Origin: Castellaniella denitrificans
GTDB taxonomy: Bacteria > Pseudomonadota > Gammaproteobacteria > Burkholderiales > Burkholderiaceae_B
Length of the DNA: 64,000 bases
Direction of reading: 5' to 3'
Assembly: GCF_042653765.1 (NCBI RefSeq)
Contig: NZ_JBHSEZ010000029.1
Coordinates: 62,001-126,000, forward strand
The notes under the pieces are model-generated. The model saw only the letters and a list, made by a program, of their open reading frames with translations. It searched no databases and was not told where the DNA came from. Numbering within the stretch: position 1 is the stretch's first letter; each line of letters begins with the position of its first letter. Below are positions 1 through 8,671 of the stretch, in pieces. The translations under genes and the position numbers were made by a program.

Positions 1-810
1 GCCGCATTCCCCGGCGTGCTCGGCGCGGATGAAGTCCAGCAACTGGCGCCGCACCTCGTGCTTTTCGACGATGCTGTAGCGGATGTTGGGCCGGTCGAAG
101 CTGGCGACGAACTGCGGGGCGGCGTCCAGCGACAGGCAGGCGACGATGTCGACGCGCGTGGCGGCGGTGGCGGTGGCGGTCAGGGCGACGCGCGGCACCC
201 CGGGCCAGCGCTCGGCCAGCAGCTTCAGTTCCTGGTATTCCGGGCGGAAGTCGTGGCCCCATTGGGATACGCAGTGGGCCTCGTCGATGGCGAACAGGGC
301 GATGCGCCCGCTGTCCAGCAGTTCCAGGCAGCGCGGGGTCAGCAGGCGTTCCGGGGCCACGTACAGCAGGTCCAGCTCGCCGCGCACGAAGGCGCGCTCG
401 ACCTCGCGGGCCTGGCCGGGCGTCTGCGACGAATTCAGGAAGGCGGCGCGCACGCCCAGTTCGAGCAGGGCGTCGACCTGGTCCTGCATCAGGGCGATCA
501 AGGGCGAGATGACCACGCCCGTGCCCGGGCGCACCAGGGCCGGGATCTGATAGCACAGGGACTTGCCGCCGCCCGTGGGCATCAGCACCAGTGCGTCGCC
601 GCCGCCGATGATGTGTTCGATGACGGCCTGCTGCTCGCCCCGGAAGGCGTCGTAGCCGAAGACCTCGCGCAGGGCGTCCAGGGCGTTCGCGTAGCGCGGC
701 GGTTGCGCGGGCGCCGCGTCGCGCGGCCCGGCCGCCCGGCCGCCGCCGGGCGAGGCCGCCACGGGCTGGCCGTCCTCGTCCCAGAAGGGGATCGGGTCCT
801 CGTCGTGCAT
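1..810 (-). CDS. recQ: ATP-dependent DNA helicase RecQ (N-terminal part, runs off the left edge)
   Basis: 3'-5' DNA helicase of recombination and replication repair. The 270 codons present cover the first RecA-like domain: Walker A in MPTGGGKSLCYQIPAL, the DEAH-box region IDEAHCVSQWGHDFRPEY, and ALTATATAATR. The RQC and HRDC domains lie beyond the window. The ATG at 810-808 follows a TGAGGA ribosome site that overlaps the ruvA stop codon, with only 8 bases between the genes, so translation is probably coupled to ruvA. The frame stays open to base 1. RecQ here occupies the position where ruvB often follows ruvA. Confidence 0.95.
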   Translation of the reverse strand, partial: MHDEDPIPFWDEDGQPVAASPGGGRAAGPRDAAPAQPPRYANALDALREVFGYDAFRGEQQAVIEHIIGGGDALVLMPTGGGKSLCYQIPALVRPGTGVVISPLIALMQDQVDALLELGVRAAFLNSSQTPGQAREVERAFVRGELDLLYVAPERLLTPRCLELLDSGRIALFAIDEAHCVSQWGHDFRPEYQELKLLAERWPGVPRVALTATATAATRVDIVACLSLDAAPQFVASFDRPNIRYSIVEKHEVRRQLLDFIRAEHAGECG

Positions 811-818
811 GTCGGTCC

Positions 819-1403
819 TCAACCCCTGGCCAGGGCCTTCAGGGCCTGGCGGATGCCGTCGGACACGCTCAGGCCTTCGGGCAGGGCGGCCATGGCGCGA
901 CGGGCCTCGGCGGCGGAATAGCCCAGGGCTTCCAGGGCGTTGAGCACGTCGTTGCCGCCGGCGGCGGACGGCGCGCCGTCCGGCCGCGCCGCGCCCGGCA
1001 CCGCGCCGAGCTTGTCGCGCAGTTCCAGCAGCAGGCGTTCGGCGGTCTTCTTGCCGATGCCGGGCACCTTCACCAGGCGGCCGGATTCCTGGCGCTCGAC
1101 CGCGTCGGCCAGGTCTTCGACGCTCAGGCCCGACAGCACGGACAGGGCCGTGCGCGCGCCGATGCCGCTGACCTTGATCAGCGCCCGGAAGGCGGCGCGC
1201 TCGGCCGGTGTGGCGAAGCCGTACAGCACGTGGGCGTCCTCGCGGATCGCCAGGTGGGTGTGCAGGGTCACGGTCTGGCCCGCGGGGGGCAGCTTGTAGA
1301 GCGTGCTCATGGGCACGTCGATCTCGTAGCCCAGGCCGCCGGCCTGGACGCAGACCGTGGGGGGGGACAGCTCGATCAGGGTACCGGTGATGCGGCCGAT
1401 CAT
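819..1403 (-). CDS. ruvA: Holliday junction branch migration protein RuvA
   Basis: Tetrameric DNA-binding subunit that recognises Holliday junctions and loads the RuvB motor. The 194 residues match the family length. The N-terminal OB-fold begins MIGRITGTLIE. Two helix-hairpin-helix motifs follow (around LIKVSGIGARTALSVLSG and LVKVPGIGKKTAERLLLEL). A short linker leads to the C-terminal RuvB-binding domain (NALEALGYSAAEARRA). It lies between ruvC upstream and recQ downstream on the same strand. No ruvB is seen in the window. Confidence 0.97.
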   Translation of the reverse strand: MIGRITGTLIELSPPTVCVQAGGLGYEIDVPMSTLYKLPPAGQTVTLHTHLAIREDAHVLYGFATPAERAAFRALIKVSGIGARTALSVLSGLSVEDLADAVERQESGRLVKVPGIGKKTAERLLLELRDKLGAVPGAARPDGAPSAAGGNDVLNALEALGYSAAEARRAMAALPEGLSVSDGIRQALKALARG

Positions 1404-1464
1404 GTCGGACTCCGTCGTTCGGGTTGGATGCGGGCCTTGGGCCGCATGAGGGCGCGGGTTTTCA

Positions 1465-2013
1465 TCAGGACACCAGGCGTCCGGTGCGCAGGCGCCGCCG
1501 GCCCGTGGACAGGGTTTCGGGCGCCAGCGCCTGCAGCCGCACGGCCAGGGGCGCGCAGTGGGCGTGGCAGATGGCGCAGGCCAGCGCGTCGGCGGCGTCG
1601 GGGGCGGGCTCGCCGTCCAGCGACAGCAGGCGGCGCACCATGGCCTGGATCTGTTCCTTGGAGGCGCGTCCGGTGCCGACCACGGCCTTCTTGATCTGCA
1701 GCGCGGTGTATTCCTGCACGTCCAGGCCGCAGTCGGCCAGCGCGCACAGGGCGGCGCCGCGCGCCTGGCCCAGCAGCAGGGTCGAGGCCGGGTTGGCGTT
1801 CAGGAAGACTTTCTCCAGCGCCGCCTGGTCCGGCCTGACGTCGCGGGCGACCTCGCGCAGATTGTCCAGGATGACCTTGAGGCGCCCGTGCAGGGGCAGG
1901 GCGGGCGGCACGACGATGGTGCCGCTGGCCACGTAGCGCAGCCGCGCCCCCAGGGCTTCGATCACGCCGAAGCCCGTGCGCCGCAAACCCGGATCGACTC
2001 CCAGGATGATCAT
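1465..2013 (-). CDS. ruvC: Crossover junction endodeoxyribonuclease RuvC
   Basis: Dimeric resolvase that nicks Holliday junctions symmetrically. The 182-residue RNase H-like protein starts MIILGVDPGLRRTGFGVIE with the first catalytic Asp at residue 7. It carries the acidic ALEKVFLNANP segment and the C-terminal DAADALACAICHAHC segment that completes the metal site. It lies 61 bases upstream of ruvA and 13 bases downstream of purH, consistent with one minus-strand transcript fis-purH-ruvC-ruvA-recQ. Confidence 0.97.
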   Translation of the reverse strand: MIILGVDPGLRRTGFGVIEALGARLRYVASGTIVVPPALPLHGRLKVILDNLREVARDVRPDQAALEKVFLNANPASTLLLGQARGAALCALADCGLDVQEYTALQIKKAVVGTGRASKEQIQAMVRRLLSLDGEPAPDAADALACAICHAHCAPLAVRLQALAPETLSTGRRRLRTGRLVS

Positions 2014-2026
2014 CGAGGCCGGCGCG

Positions 2027-3622
2027 TCAATGCCGGAAGTGGCGGGCGCCGGTGAAGACCATGGCGATGCCGCGTTCGTCGGCGGCCGCGATGACTTCGT
2101 CGTCGCGGATGCTGCCGCCCGGCTGGATCACGCAGGCGGCGCCCGCGTCGGCCACCACGTCCAGGCCGTCGCGGAACGGGAAGAACGCGTCCGAGGCGAC
2201 CGCCGAGCCCTTCAGCGTCAGGCCCGCCTTTTCGGCCTTGATCGAGGCGATGCGGGCCGAGTCGATGCGGCTCATCTGGCCGGCGCCCACGCCCAGGGTC
2301 ATGCCCTGGCCGCAGAACACGATGGCGTTGGACTTGACGAAGCGGGCCACGTTCCAGGCGAACAGCAGGTCGCGCATCTGGTCCGCGGTGGGGGCCAGGC
2401 GGGTGACGACGCGCACGTCGGCCTCGGTGGCCTGCAGGTCGTCCGGGTCCTGGACCAGCCAGCCGCCGCCGACGCGCTTGACGTCGTAGGGGTTGTGGGC
2501 CGTGCCCAGCGGCGCTTCCAGCACGCGCACGTTCTTCTTGGCGGCCAGCAGGCCCAGGGCGGCGCCGGTGTAGGCCGGGGCGATCAGGACTTCCAGGAAC
2601 TGTTCGGAGACGGCCTGCGCGGCGGCCTCGTCCACGGTGGTGTTGAAGGCGATGATGCCGCCGAAGGCCGAGGTCGGGTCGGTCTTGAAGGCCTGGCGGT
2701 AGGCCGACAGGGCGTCGGCGCCCAGGGCCACGCCGCAGGGGTTGGCGTGCTTGACGATGACGCAGGCGCCCGTCTGGAAGCTGCGCACGCATTCCCAGGC
2801 GGCGTCGGCGTCGGCGATGTTGTTGTAGGACAGTTCCTTGCCCTGGATCTGGCGATAGCCGGCCAGCAGGCCCGCGCCCACCTGGGCGTCGCGGTAGAAG
2901 GCGGCGCCCTGGTGCGGGTTCTCGCCGTAGCGCAGGGCCTGTTCGCGGCGCATCTGCACGGTCAGCACGCGCGGCCAGGCCTCGCGTTCCGGCACGTCGG
3001 CGGGGGCGGGCTCGCGCGCCGCCAGGCTGCTGAGGTAGGCGGCGATGGCACCGTCGTAGGCGGCGGTGTGGGCGTAGACCTTGGTGGCCAGCTCCAGGCG
3101 CAGGCCGTAGGACGGCTGGCGGGCCGGGCCGTCCATGTCCGCCAGCACGCGCGGATAGTCGGCCGGGTCGATCACCACCGTGACGCCGCCGCCGGCGGGG
3201 GAGCCGTGGTTCTTGGCCGCCGAGCGCAGCATGGCCGGACCGCCGATGTCGATGTTCTCGATGGCGTCGGCCAGGACGCAGTCCGGCTTCGCCACGGTTT
3301 GCTGGAAGGGGTACAGGTTGACCACCAGCAGGTCGATGGGGGGGATGTCCTGTTCTTTCAGCGTTTGCAGGTGCGCGGGGTCGTCGCGGCGCGCCAGCAG
3401 GCCGCCGTGGATGCGCGGATGCAGGGTCTTGACCCGGCCGTCCAGGATTTCCGGCGAGCCGGTGTGGGCGGCGACTTCGGTGACGTTCAGGCCGGCCTCG
3501 GCCAGCAGGCGGGCGGTGCCGCCGGTCGACAGGATGGAGACCCCGCGCTGGGCGAGGGCCTGGGCGAATTCGACGATGCCCGATTTATCGGACACGGAGA
3601 TCAGTGCGGTCTGGATGGTCAT
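2027..3622 (-). CDS. purH: Bifunctional AICAR transformylase / IMP cyclohydrolase PurH
   Basis: Catalyses the last two steps of de novo IMP synthesis. The 531-residue protein has the normal full length. The N-terminal IMP cyclohydrolase domain (MGS-like fold) starts with ALISVSDKSGIVEFAQAL. The C-terminal transformylase domain carries KYTLRYGENPHQ-like LRYGENPHQGAAFYRD and the VKHANPCGVALG motif. It lies 42 bases downstream of fis and directly before ruvC. No frameshift or internal stop is seen. Confidence 0.98.
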   Translation of the reverse strand: MTIQTALISVSDKSGIVEFAQALAQRGVSILSTGGTARLLAEAGLNVTEVAAHTGSPEILDGRVKTLHPRIHGGLLARRDDPAHLQTLKEQDIPPIDLLVVNLYPFQQTVAKPDCVLADAIENIDIGGPAMLRSAAKNHGSPAGGGVTVVIDPADYPRVLADMDGPARQPSYGLRLELATKVYAHTAAYDGAIAAYLSSLAAREPAPADVPEREAWPRVLTVQMRREQALRYGENPHQGAAFYRDAQVGAGLLAGYRQIQGKELSYNNIADADAAWECVRSFQTGACVIVKHANPCGVALGADALSAYRQAFKTDPTSAFGGIIAFNTTVDEAAAQAVSEQFLEVLIAPAYTGAALGLLAAKKNVRVLEAPLGTAHNPYDVKRVGGGWLVQDPDDLQATEADVRVVTRLAPTADQMRDLLFAWNVARFVKSNAIVFCGQGMTLGVGAGQMSRIDSARIASIKAEKAGLTLKGSAVASDAFFPFRDGLDVVADAGAACVIQPGGSIRDDEVIAAADERGIAMVFTGARHFRH

Positions 3623-3664
3623 GTCGGCAACAGGGAAGGAAGGAAAAAACGGGTGGGCGGGCCC

Positions 3665-3904
3665 CTAGGCCTGGATCTGGTGCGTCTGGAGCTTCTTGCG
3701 CAGGGTGCCGCGCGTGATGCCGAGCATGTCGGCCGCGCGCGTCTGGTTGCCCCCGGTGCGTTCCAGCGCGACTTCCAGGACGGTACGCTCGACGCACAGG
3801 CCGACCATGGACAGCATGTCGTGCGGAGTGGACTCGCCCAGGTCTTCGAAATAGCGTTCGAGCTGTTCGCGGACGGCTTGTTCCAGGGGGGTGGTGGTGC
3901 TCAT
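3665..3904 (-). CDS. fis: Fis family nucleoid-associated transcription factor
   Basis: Small DNA-bending regulator of 79 residues, shorter than the 98-residue E. coli protein, as is usual in betaproteobacteria. The C-terminal helix-turn-helix is clear: TGGNQTRAADMLGITRGTLRKKL. The N-terminal half (residues 1-40) would provide the dimer core. It follows dusB by 18 bases in the same orientation. The dusB-fis pairing is conserved in enterobacteria as an operon under growth-rate control. Confidence 0.95.
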   Translation of the reverse strand: MSTTTPLEQAVREQLERYFEDLGESTPHDMLSMVGLCVERTVLEVALERTGGNQTRAADMLGITRGTLRKKLQTHQIQA

Positions 3905-3922
3905 GTCGGATCGATCGGAGAA

Positions 3923-4933
3923 TCAGTGAAGGGAAGGCGCGGGTTCCAGGACGGCGTCGGCGGGCTGTTCGTCGAACCACCGCCGCAGGGCGTCGGACTG
4001 CAGCGCCGTGCTGTCCAGCGTCATGATGCGCGGCAGCAGCGTGTCGGCGCCCGGCAGGCCGGCCAGGTACCAGCCGATGTGCTTGCGGGCGCTGCGCACG
4101 CCGGTGCGCTCGCCGTAGAAGGCGTAGTGGTCGTCCAGGTGGCTCAGCAGATGTTCGCGCAGTTCGCCGTAGGTGGGCGGCGGCAGGTGGGTGCCGTGCG
4201 CCAGGTAGTGGGCGATCTCGCGGAAGATCCAGGGCCGCCCCTGGGCGGCGCGGCCGACCATGATGGCGTCGGCTCCAGTGTAATCCAGGACGCGGCGGGC
4301 CTTTTCCGGCGAATCGATGTCGCCGTTGGCGATCAGCGGGATGCGGATTTCCCGGCGGACTTCCCGCAGGGTGTCGTATTCGGCCTGCCCGGCGTACAGG
4401 TCGCAGCGGGTGCGGCCGTGCAGCGTTAGGGCGGCGATGCCGCAGTCTTCCGCCAAGCGGGCGATGCGCACGGCGTTGCGGCTGTCGCGGTCCCAGCCGG
4501 TGCGGGTCTTCAGGGTGACCGGCACGCCCAGCGGGGCGCAGGCGGACACCACACGGTCCAGGATGCGGGCGACCAGGGCCTCGTCGCGCAGCAGCGCCGA
4601 GCCGGAGGCGACGTTGCAGACCTTTTTCGCGGGGCAGCCCATGTTGATGTCGATGATGCGCGCGCCCTTGCGGACGTTGAACACGGCGGCCTCGGCCAGC
4701 ATGCCGGGGTCGGCCCCGGCGATCTGCACCGCCACGGGGTCGGGCTCGCCGTCGTGGTTCAGGCGGCGCGCGGTCTTGACGCTGTCCCACAGGCGCGGGT
4801 TGCTGGCCGCCATTTCCGAGACCGCGTAGGCCGCTCCCAGCGCCTTGCACAGGCGCCGGTAGGGGCGGTCGGTGACCCCCGCCATGGGGGCCACGCAGAC
4901 GGGGTGGGGCAGGGTCCAGGATCCGATGCGCAT
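3923..4933 (-). CDS. dusB: tRNA-dihydrouridine synthase DusB
   Basis: FMN enzyme that reduces specific uridines in the tRNA D-loop. The TIM-barrel begins MRIGSWTLPHPVCVAPMAGVTDRPYR. The NMGCPAKKVCN motif carries the catalytic Cys, and LTLHGRTRCDLYAGQAE and IANGDIDSPEKA contribute flavin and phosphate contacts. I chose the ATG at 4933, which matches the usual MRIG start. An in-frame ATG at 4942 would add MPA, and neither has a clear ribosome site. The gene precedes fis in the classic dusB-fis order. Confidence 0.95.
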   Translation of the reverse strand: MRIGSWTLPHPVCVAPMAGVTDRPYRRLCKALGAAYAVSEMAASNPRLWDSVKTARRLNHDGEPDPVAVQIAGADPGMLAEAAVFNVRKGARIIDINMGCPAKKVCNVASGSALLRDEALVARILDRVVSACAPLGVPVTLKTRTGWDRDSRNAVRIARLAEDCGIAALTLHGRTRCDLYAGQAEYDTLREVRREIRIPLIANGDIDSPEKARRVLDYTGADAIMVGRAAQGRPWIFREIAHYLAHGTHLPPPTYGELREHLLSHLDDHYAFYGERTGVRSARKHIGWYLAGLPGADTLLPRIMTLDSTALQSDALRRWFDEQPADAVLEPAPSLH

Positions 4934-4970
4934 GGCGGGCATTGTAGGCCGTCCGGCTGGGGGCGCCGCC

Positions 4971-6122
4971 CTACAGCCGCTGGCCCTGCAGCAGGTGGCG
5001 GGCCAGGGGCTTGCGCAGCGCCGGCAGCAGATCCAGGGCGGCCAGCCCCAGCCCGCAGGCATGGCGCAGCAGCGGATTATCCGTGGCGAACAGGCGCGGC
5101 AAAGTGTCGGTGACGCCCAGGGTCAGCGCGCGGTCGGCGCGGCGCCGCCGCGCGTGGCGTTCCAGCAGGGGCTGGATCGGGGCGTCGGGTGCCGCCAGCC
5201 AGGGCCGCAGCGCCTGGGCCAGTTGGGCCACGTCGCGCAGACCCAGGTTCAGTCCCTGGCCGGCGACCGGGTGCAGGGTCTGGGCGGCGTTGCCCACGGC
5301 CACCAGGCCCTGGCCCTGCAGACAGGGACCGGCGTGCAGGGCCAGCGGGAAGGCGTGGGCCTCGCCCACCCGCCGCAGGCGGCCGAGGCGCTGGCCGAAG
5401 GCCGCCTGCAGCGCCGCGTCGAATTCGGCGTCGGGCAGGCCGAGCAGGGCCCGGGCGCGCTCCGGCGGCACGCACCAGACCAGGCTGTAGAGGGCGTCGC
5501 CGGCCGGATGCGGCAGCAGGGCCAGCGGGCCGGTGCGGGTGAAGCGCTCGAAGGCGCGTCCCGGCCACGGGGCGGCGGCCCGCACGGTCGCCAGCACGGC
5601 GTGCTGGCCGTATTCTCGATGCAGGCCCTGGGGGCGGGCGCCGTCGGACAGCAGCGCCAGGCGCGCGGTGCGCGGCCCGTCCGCCAGCCGCAGCCGCACG
5701 GGCGAGCCCGCCTGGGGCCGCCGCGGCCGTTCCGGCAGCAGGGTGACGCCGGCGCGGCGCACGGCGGCGTAGAGCGTTTCGAGCAGGTCGTCGTAGGCCA
5801 CCACGCAGCCCAGCCGGGGAACCCCCAGCTCAGCCTGGTCGATCAGCGTGCGTCCCAGGTGCCCGGCCTGGGACACGTGCACGGTCAGGATGTCGGCGGC
5901 GCGCTCCGGCCAGGCGCCCAGGGTTTCCAGGAAGCGGCGGCTGCCGTGGTTCAGGGCCAGGGCGCGCGGGTCGATGGCCTGCCCGGCCGGGCGCGGCGCG
6001 GGTTCCGGGCCCATCAGGGCGATGCGCGCGGGGTCCGGGGCCGCGTCCGCCAGGCTCAGGGCCAGGGCGCAGCCGACCGGGCCGGAGCCCAGAATGGCGA
6101 TGTCGTAGGTCGGAAGGGCCAT
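4971..6122 (-). CDS. ubiH: FAD-dependent ubiquinone biosynthesis hydroxylase, UbiH family
   Basis: Flavoprotein monooxygenase expected to hydroxylate a ring position of the ubiquinone precursor. The 383 residues include the N-terminal dinucleotide motif AILGSGPVGCALALSLAD and the second FAD motif VGNAAQTLHPVAGQGLNLGLRD. The Asn and Gln in GNAAQ, in place of the GDAAH of related hydroxylases, are typical of UbiH itself. It lies 37 bases upstream of dusB. Upstream is a divergent promoter region (6123-6231) shared with the CtaG-like gene. The exact ring position cannot be told from sequence. Confidence 0.88.
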   Translation of the reverse strand: MALPTYDIAILGSGPVGCALALSLADAAPDPARIALMGPEPAPRPAGQAIDPRALALNHGSRRFLETLGAWPERAADILTVHVSQAGHLGRTLIDQAELGVPRLGCVVAYDDLLETLYAAVRRAGVTLLPERPRRPQAGSPVRLRLADGPRTARLALLSDGARPQGLHREYGQHAVLATVRAAAPWPGRAFERFTRTGPLALLPHPAGDALYSLVWCVPPERARALLGLPDAEFDAALQAAFGQRLGRLRRVGEAHAFPLALHAGPCLQGQGLVAVGNAAQTLHPVAGQGLNLGLRDVAQLAQALRPWLAAPDAPIQPLLERHARRRRADRALTLGVTDTLPRLFATDNPLLRHACGLGLAALDLLPALRKPLARHLLQGQRL

Positions 6123-6231
6123 GGCGCGTGATCGAAAGCAGCAAAAGGGTCTATTTTAGAGTGATGCTTTAAACTGGGGTACTTGCTAAGCTCTGCCGCC
6201 CGGTTGCGGGCGTGGATTGAAACTGGATCTC

Positions 6232-7089
6232 ATGGACGTACTCGCCTGGCTGCAGCCTTGGGAATTCTCGCCCGCGCTGGTGCTGGCCTTCGCGGCTTCG
6301 GCGTGGCTGTTCCTGCGCGGCCGCCGCGTCCATCGCGTCGGGGTCGCGCGCCAGTCCCTGTTCTGGATCGGCTGGATCGTGCTGTACCTGTCCATGCACA
6401 CCCAGCTGGACTATTACGCCGAGCGCATGTTCTTCATCCATCGCCTGCAGCACCTGGTCCTGCACCACCTGGGGCCGCTGCTGGTCATGGGCGCCTATCC
6501 GGGCCAGGTCATGCGGGCCGGCCTGCCCCTGGCCTGGCGGACGCGGCTGGCGGCGGCGCGCCGGACGTCCGGCCCCGTCCGCGCCCTGGAAGCCCTGGCG
6601 ACGCACCGCTTCCTGGTCCCCCTGCTGTTCCTGATGATGGTGCTGGTCTGGCTGGAACCGACCGTGCAGTTCTATTCCATGCTCGACTGGCGGCTGTATC
6701 GGCTCATGAACTGGGCGGTGGTGATCACCGGCCTGATGTACTGGAACCTGATCCTGGACCGGCGGCCCCATCCGCCGGCGGCGATGTCGCCCGGGGGGCG
6801 GATCTTCTCGCCCGTCTTCACCATGGCGCCGCAGATGGTCGCCGGGGCGGTGATCGTCTTTTCCGAACACGACCTCTATCCGGTGTTCGACCTGTGCGGC
6901 CGCGCGCTGCCCGGCTTCAGCGCGCTCGACGACCAGGTGATCGGCGGGCTGATCATGTGGGTGCCGGCGGGCCTGATCGAGACCTTCGGGCTGCTGGTGG
7001 CGCTGGGCACCCTGATGCGGCTGTCGGCCCGCAACCGCCTGCCGCAGCCCCGGCGGCGCACGGCGGCCCGGCCCGCGGGCGCGGCCTGA
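6232..7089 (+). CDS. Cytochrome c oxidase assembly factor CtaG/Caa3-type membrane protein
   Basis: Polytopic inner-membrane protein of 285 residues with about six or seven hydrophobic segments. It resembles the Caa3_CtaG family, which helps assemble copper-containing oxidases. Conserved histidines lie in HTQLDYYAERMFFIHRLQH and LHHLGPLL. Other landmarks are SMLDWRLYRLMNWAV, MAPQMVAGA and VFSEHDLYPVFDLCGR. I took the ATG at 6232; an in-frame TTG at 6217 would add five residues. No oxidase structural gene lies nearby, so its partner is unknown. Confidence 0.85.
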   Translation: MDVLAWLQPWEFSPALVLAFAASAWLFLRGRRVHRVGVARQSLFWIGWIVLYLSMHTQLDYYAERMFFIHRLQHLVLHHLGPLLVMGAYPGQVMRAGLPLAWRTRLAAARRTSGPVRALEALATHRFLVPLLFLMMVLVWLEPTVQFYSMLDWRLYRLMNWAVVITGLMYWNLILDRRPHPPAAMSPGGRIFSPVFTMAPQMVAGAVIVFSEHDLYPVFDLCGRALPGFSALDDQVIGGLIMWVPAGLIETFGLLVALGTLMRLSARNRLPQPRRRTAARPAGAA

Positions 7090-7120
7090 GGCGGCGTTGG
7101 CCGTGGATAAGGGATTTGCC

Positions 7121-8608
7121 ATGAAGATCTGGATGCGCCGCGCGGGCGCGGGCCTGAGCCTGGCCGGCGCCCTGGCGGCGGGCGTGCCGCCCGCCTGGGG
7201 CCAGCCCATGGGTCTGCCCTCGATGGGGGCGGCCTCGTCGTCGGAACTGTCCCCCGCGGTGGAACGCACCCTGGGCCAGGCCATCATGGAACAGGGCCGC
7301 CAGGACCCCACCTACATCGGCGACCTGGACATCAACCAGTACCTGACCGCGCTCGGACGGCGGCTGGCCGCCCATGCGCCGCAGGCGCTGGCGCAGGACA
7401 TCACGGTGTTCGCCGTGCGCGATCCCTCGATCAACGCCTTCGCCCTGCCGGGCGGCTACATCGGCGTCCACAGCGGCCTGGTGGTCGGCGCGCAGAGCGA
7501 GTCCGAACTGGCCGGCGTGCTGGCGCACGAAATCGGCCACGTCATGCAGCGCCACATCGCCCGGGGCATCGCCCAGCAGTCCCAGGGCACGGGCATCATG
7601 GTGGCCAGCCTGATCGGCGCCCTGCTGGCGGCCCTGGCCGGCCAGGGCGACCTCGCCATGGGCGTCGCCACCTTCGGCCAGGCCGCGGCCATCGACCGGC
7701 AGCTCGGTTTCTCCCGGGGCGCCGAGCAGGAGGCCGACCGGGCGGGGCTGCAGATGATGCGCCAGGCCGGCTTCGATCCCCGGGGCATGCTGGCCATGTT
7801 CCGCCGCCTGATGAACGCCTCGCGCCTGAACGAAGGCACGGGCGGCGGCTACGCCTCGACCCACCCGCTGTCCATCCAGCGCCTGTCGGACATCGAGAAC
7901 CGCATCGAAGGCCAGCCGGCCGTCGCCGCGACGCCCGACCCCGAGTTCTGGTTCGTGCGCGCCCGCCTGGCCCTGATCCAGGCGCGCGACCATGCCGACC
8001 GCCAGCGCCTGCGGCAGACGCTGCGCAGCGAGGCGCGCGACCTCCAGGGCGTGCGCCAGGCGGCCGCCCTGTACGGCCTGGCCTCGCTGGACAAGGCGGA
8101 AGGCGACCTGGCCGGCGCGCGCGCGCAGCTGGCCCAGGCGCAGCAATCCGCGCCGGCGGCGGCGCCGCAACTGGACATGCTGGCGATCCAGCTCGCCGGC
8201 GCGCAGGGGCCGGCCGCCGCCGTGGACGCCTCGGCGGCGGCCTGGAAGCGCTGGCCCCGCAGCCAGGGCGTGGCCGCCGAACGCGCCCGCGCCCTGCAGA
8301 AGGCGGGCCAGGACGCCGCCGCCGCCGATTTCCTGCAGGCCGCCACCCGGCAGTGGCCCGACACGCCGGAATTCCAGAAGCTGCTGGCGACCAGCCTGCA
8401 GCGCCTGGGGCGCGAGGTCGAGGCCCACGAGGCCATGGCGAGCTATTTCGAGCAGACCGGCGCCCTGCCCACGGCGGTCGAGCACCTGCAGCAGGCGCGG
8501 ACCCTGTCGAAGGACTTCTACGCCCAGTCGCGGCTGGACATGCGCATCCGCGCCCTGCGCGAACGCCTGGACAACCAGCGCGCGCTGCTGGAGCCTTTCA
8601 AGAAGTAG
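7121..8608 (+). CDS. M48-family periplasmic metalloprotease with TPR-like C-terminus (BepA/YfgC type)
   Basis: Zinc protease expected to act in the periplasm on outer-membrane assembly. A signal peptide spans about residues 1-29 (MKIWMRRAGAGLSLAGALAA, ending near PAWGQP). The zinc site is HEIGHVMQRH, with the third ligand in GAEQEADRAGL. The C-terminal third is alanine-rich and helical, as in the TPR domain of BepA. The ATG at 7121 is preferred because it opens directly into the signal peptide; an in-frame TTG at 7097 is less likely. The gene follows the CtaG-like gene by 31 bases. A GC-rich inverted repeat (8620-8628/8650-8658) lies after the stop. Confidence 0.93.
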   Translation: MKIWMRRAGAGLSLAGALAAGVPPAWGQPMGLPSMGAASSSELSPAVERTLGQAIMEQGRQDPTYIGDLDINQYLTALGRRLAAHAPQALAQDITVFAVRDPSINAFALPGGYIGVHSGLVVGAQSESELAGVLAHEIGHVMQRHIARGIAQQSQGTGIMVASLIGALLAALAGQGDLAMGVATFGQAAAIDRQLGFSRGAEQEADRAGLQMMRQAGFDPRGMLAMFRRLMNASRLNEGTGGGYASTHPLSIQRLSDIENRIEGQPAVAATPDPEFWFVRARLALIQARDHADRQRLRQTLRSEARDLQGVRQAAALYGLASLDKAEGDLAGARAQLAQAQQSAPAAAPQLDMLAIQLAGAQGPAAAVDASAAAWKRWPRSQGVAAERARALQKAGQDAAAADFLQAATRQWPDTPEFQKLLATSLQRLGREVEAHEAMASYFEQTGALPTAVEHLQQARTLSKDFYAQSRLDMRIRALRERLDNQRALLEPFKK

Positions 8609-8671
8609 GGCCCGGGCGTGGCCCCGCGGAGAGGCAGGCCTTCGGCGCTCGCGGGGCCCGGGCGGCCGGAT

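Noticed and set aside
1976..4429. Very long open frame on the plus strand opposite purH, fis and dusB
   Set aside because: It is a GC-rich shadow of the real genes. Its composition is low-complexity Gly/Ala/Arg/Gln and it crosses three well-supported genes.
8620..8658. GC-rich inverted repeat after the M48 protease as a terminator
   Set aside because: The arms pair, but the loop is over 20 bases and no T run follows on either strand.
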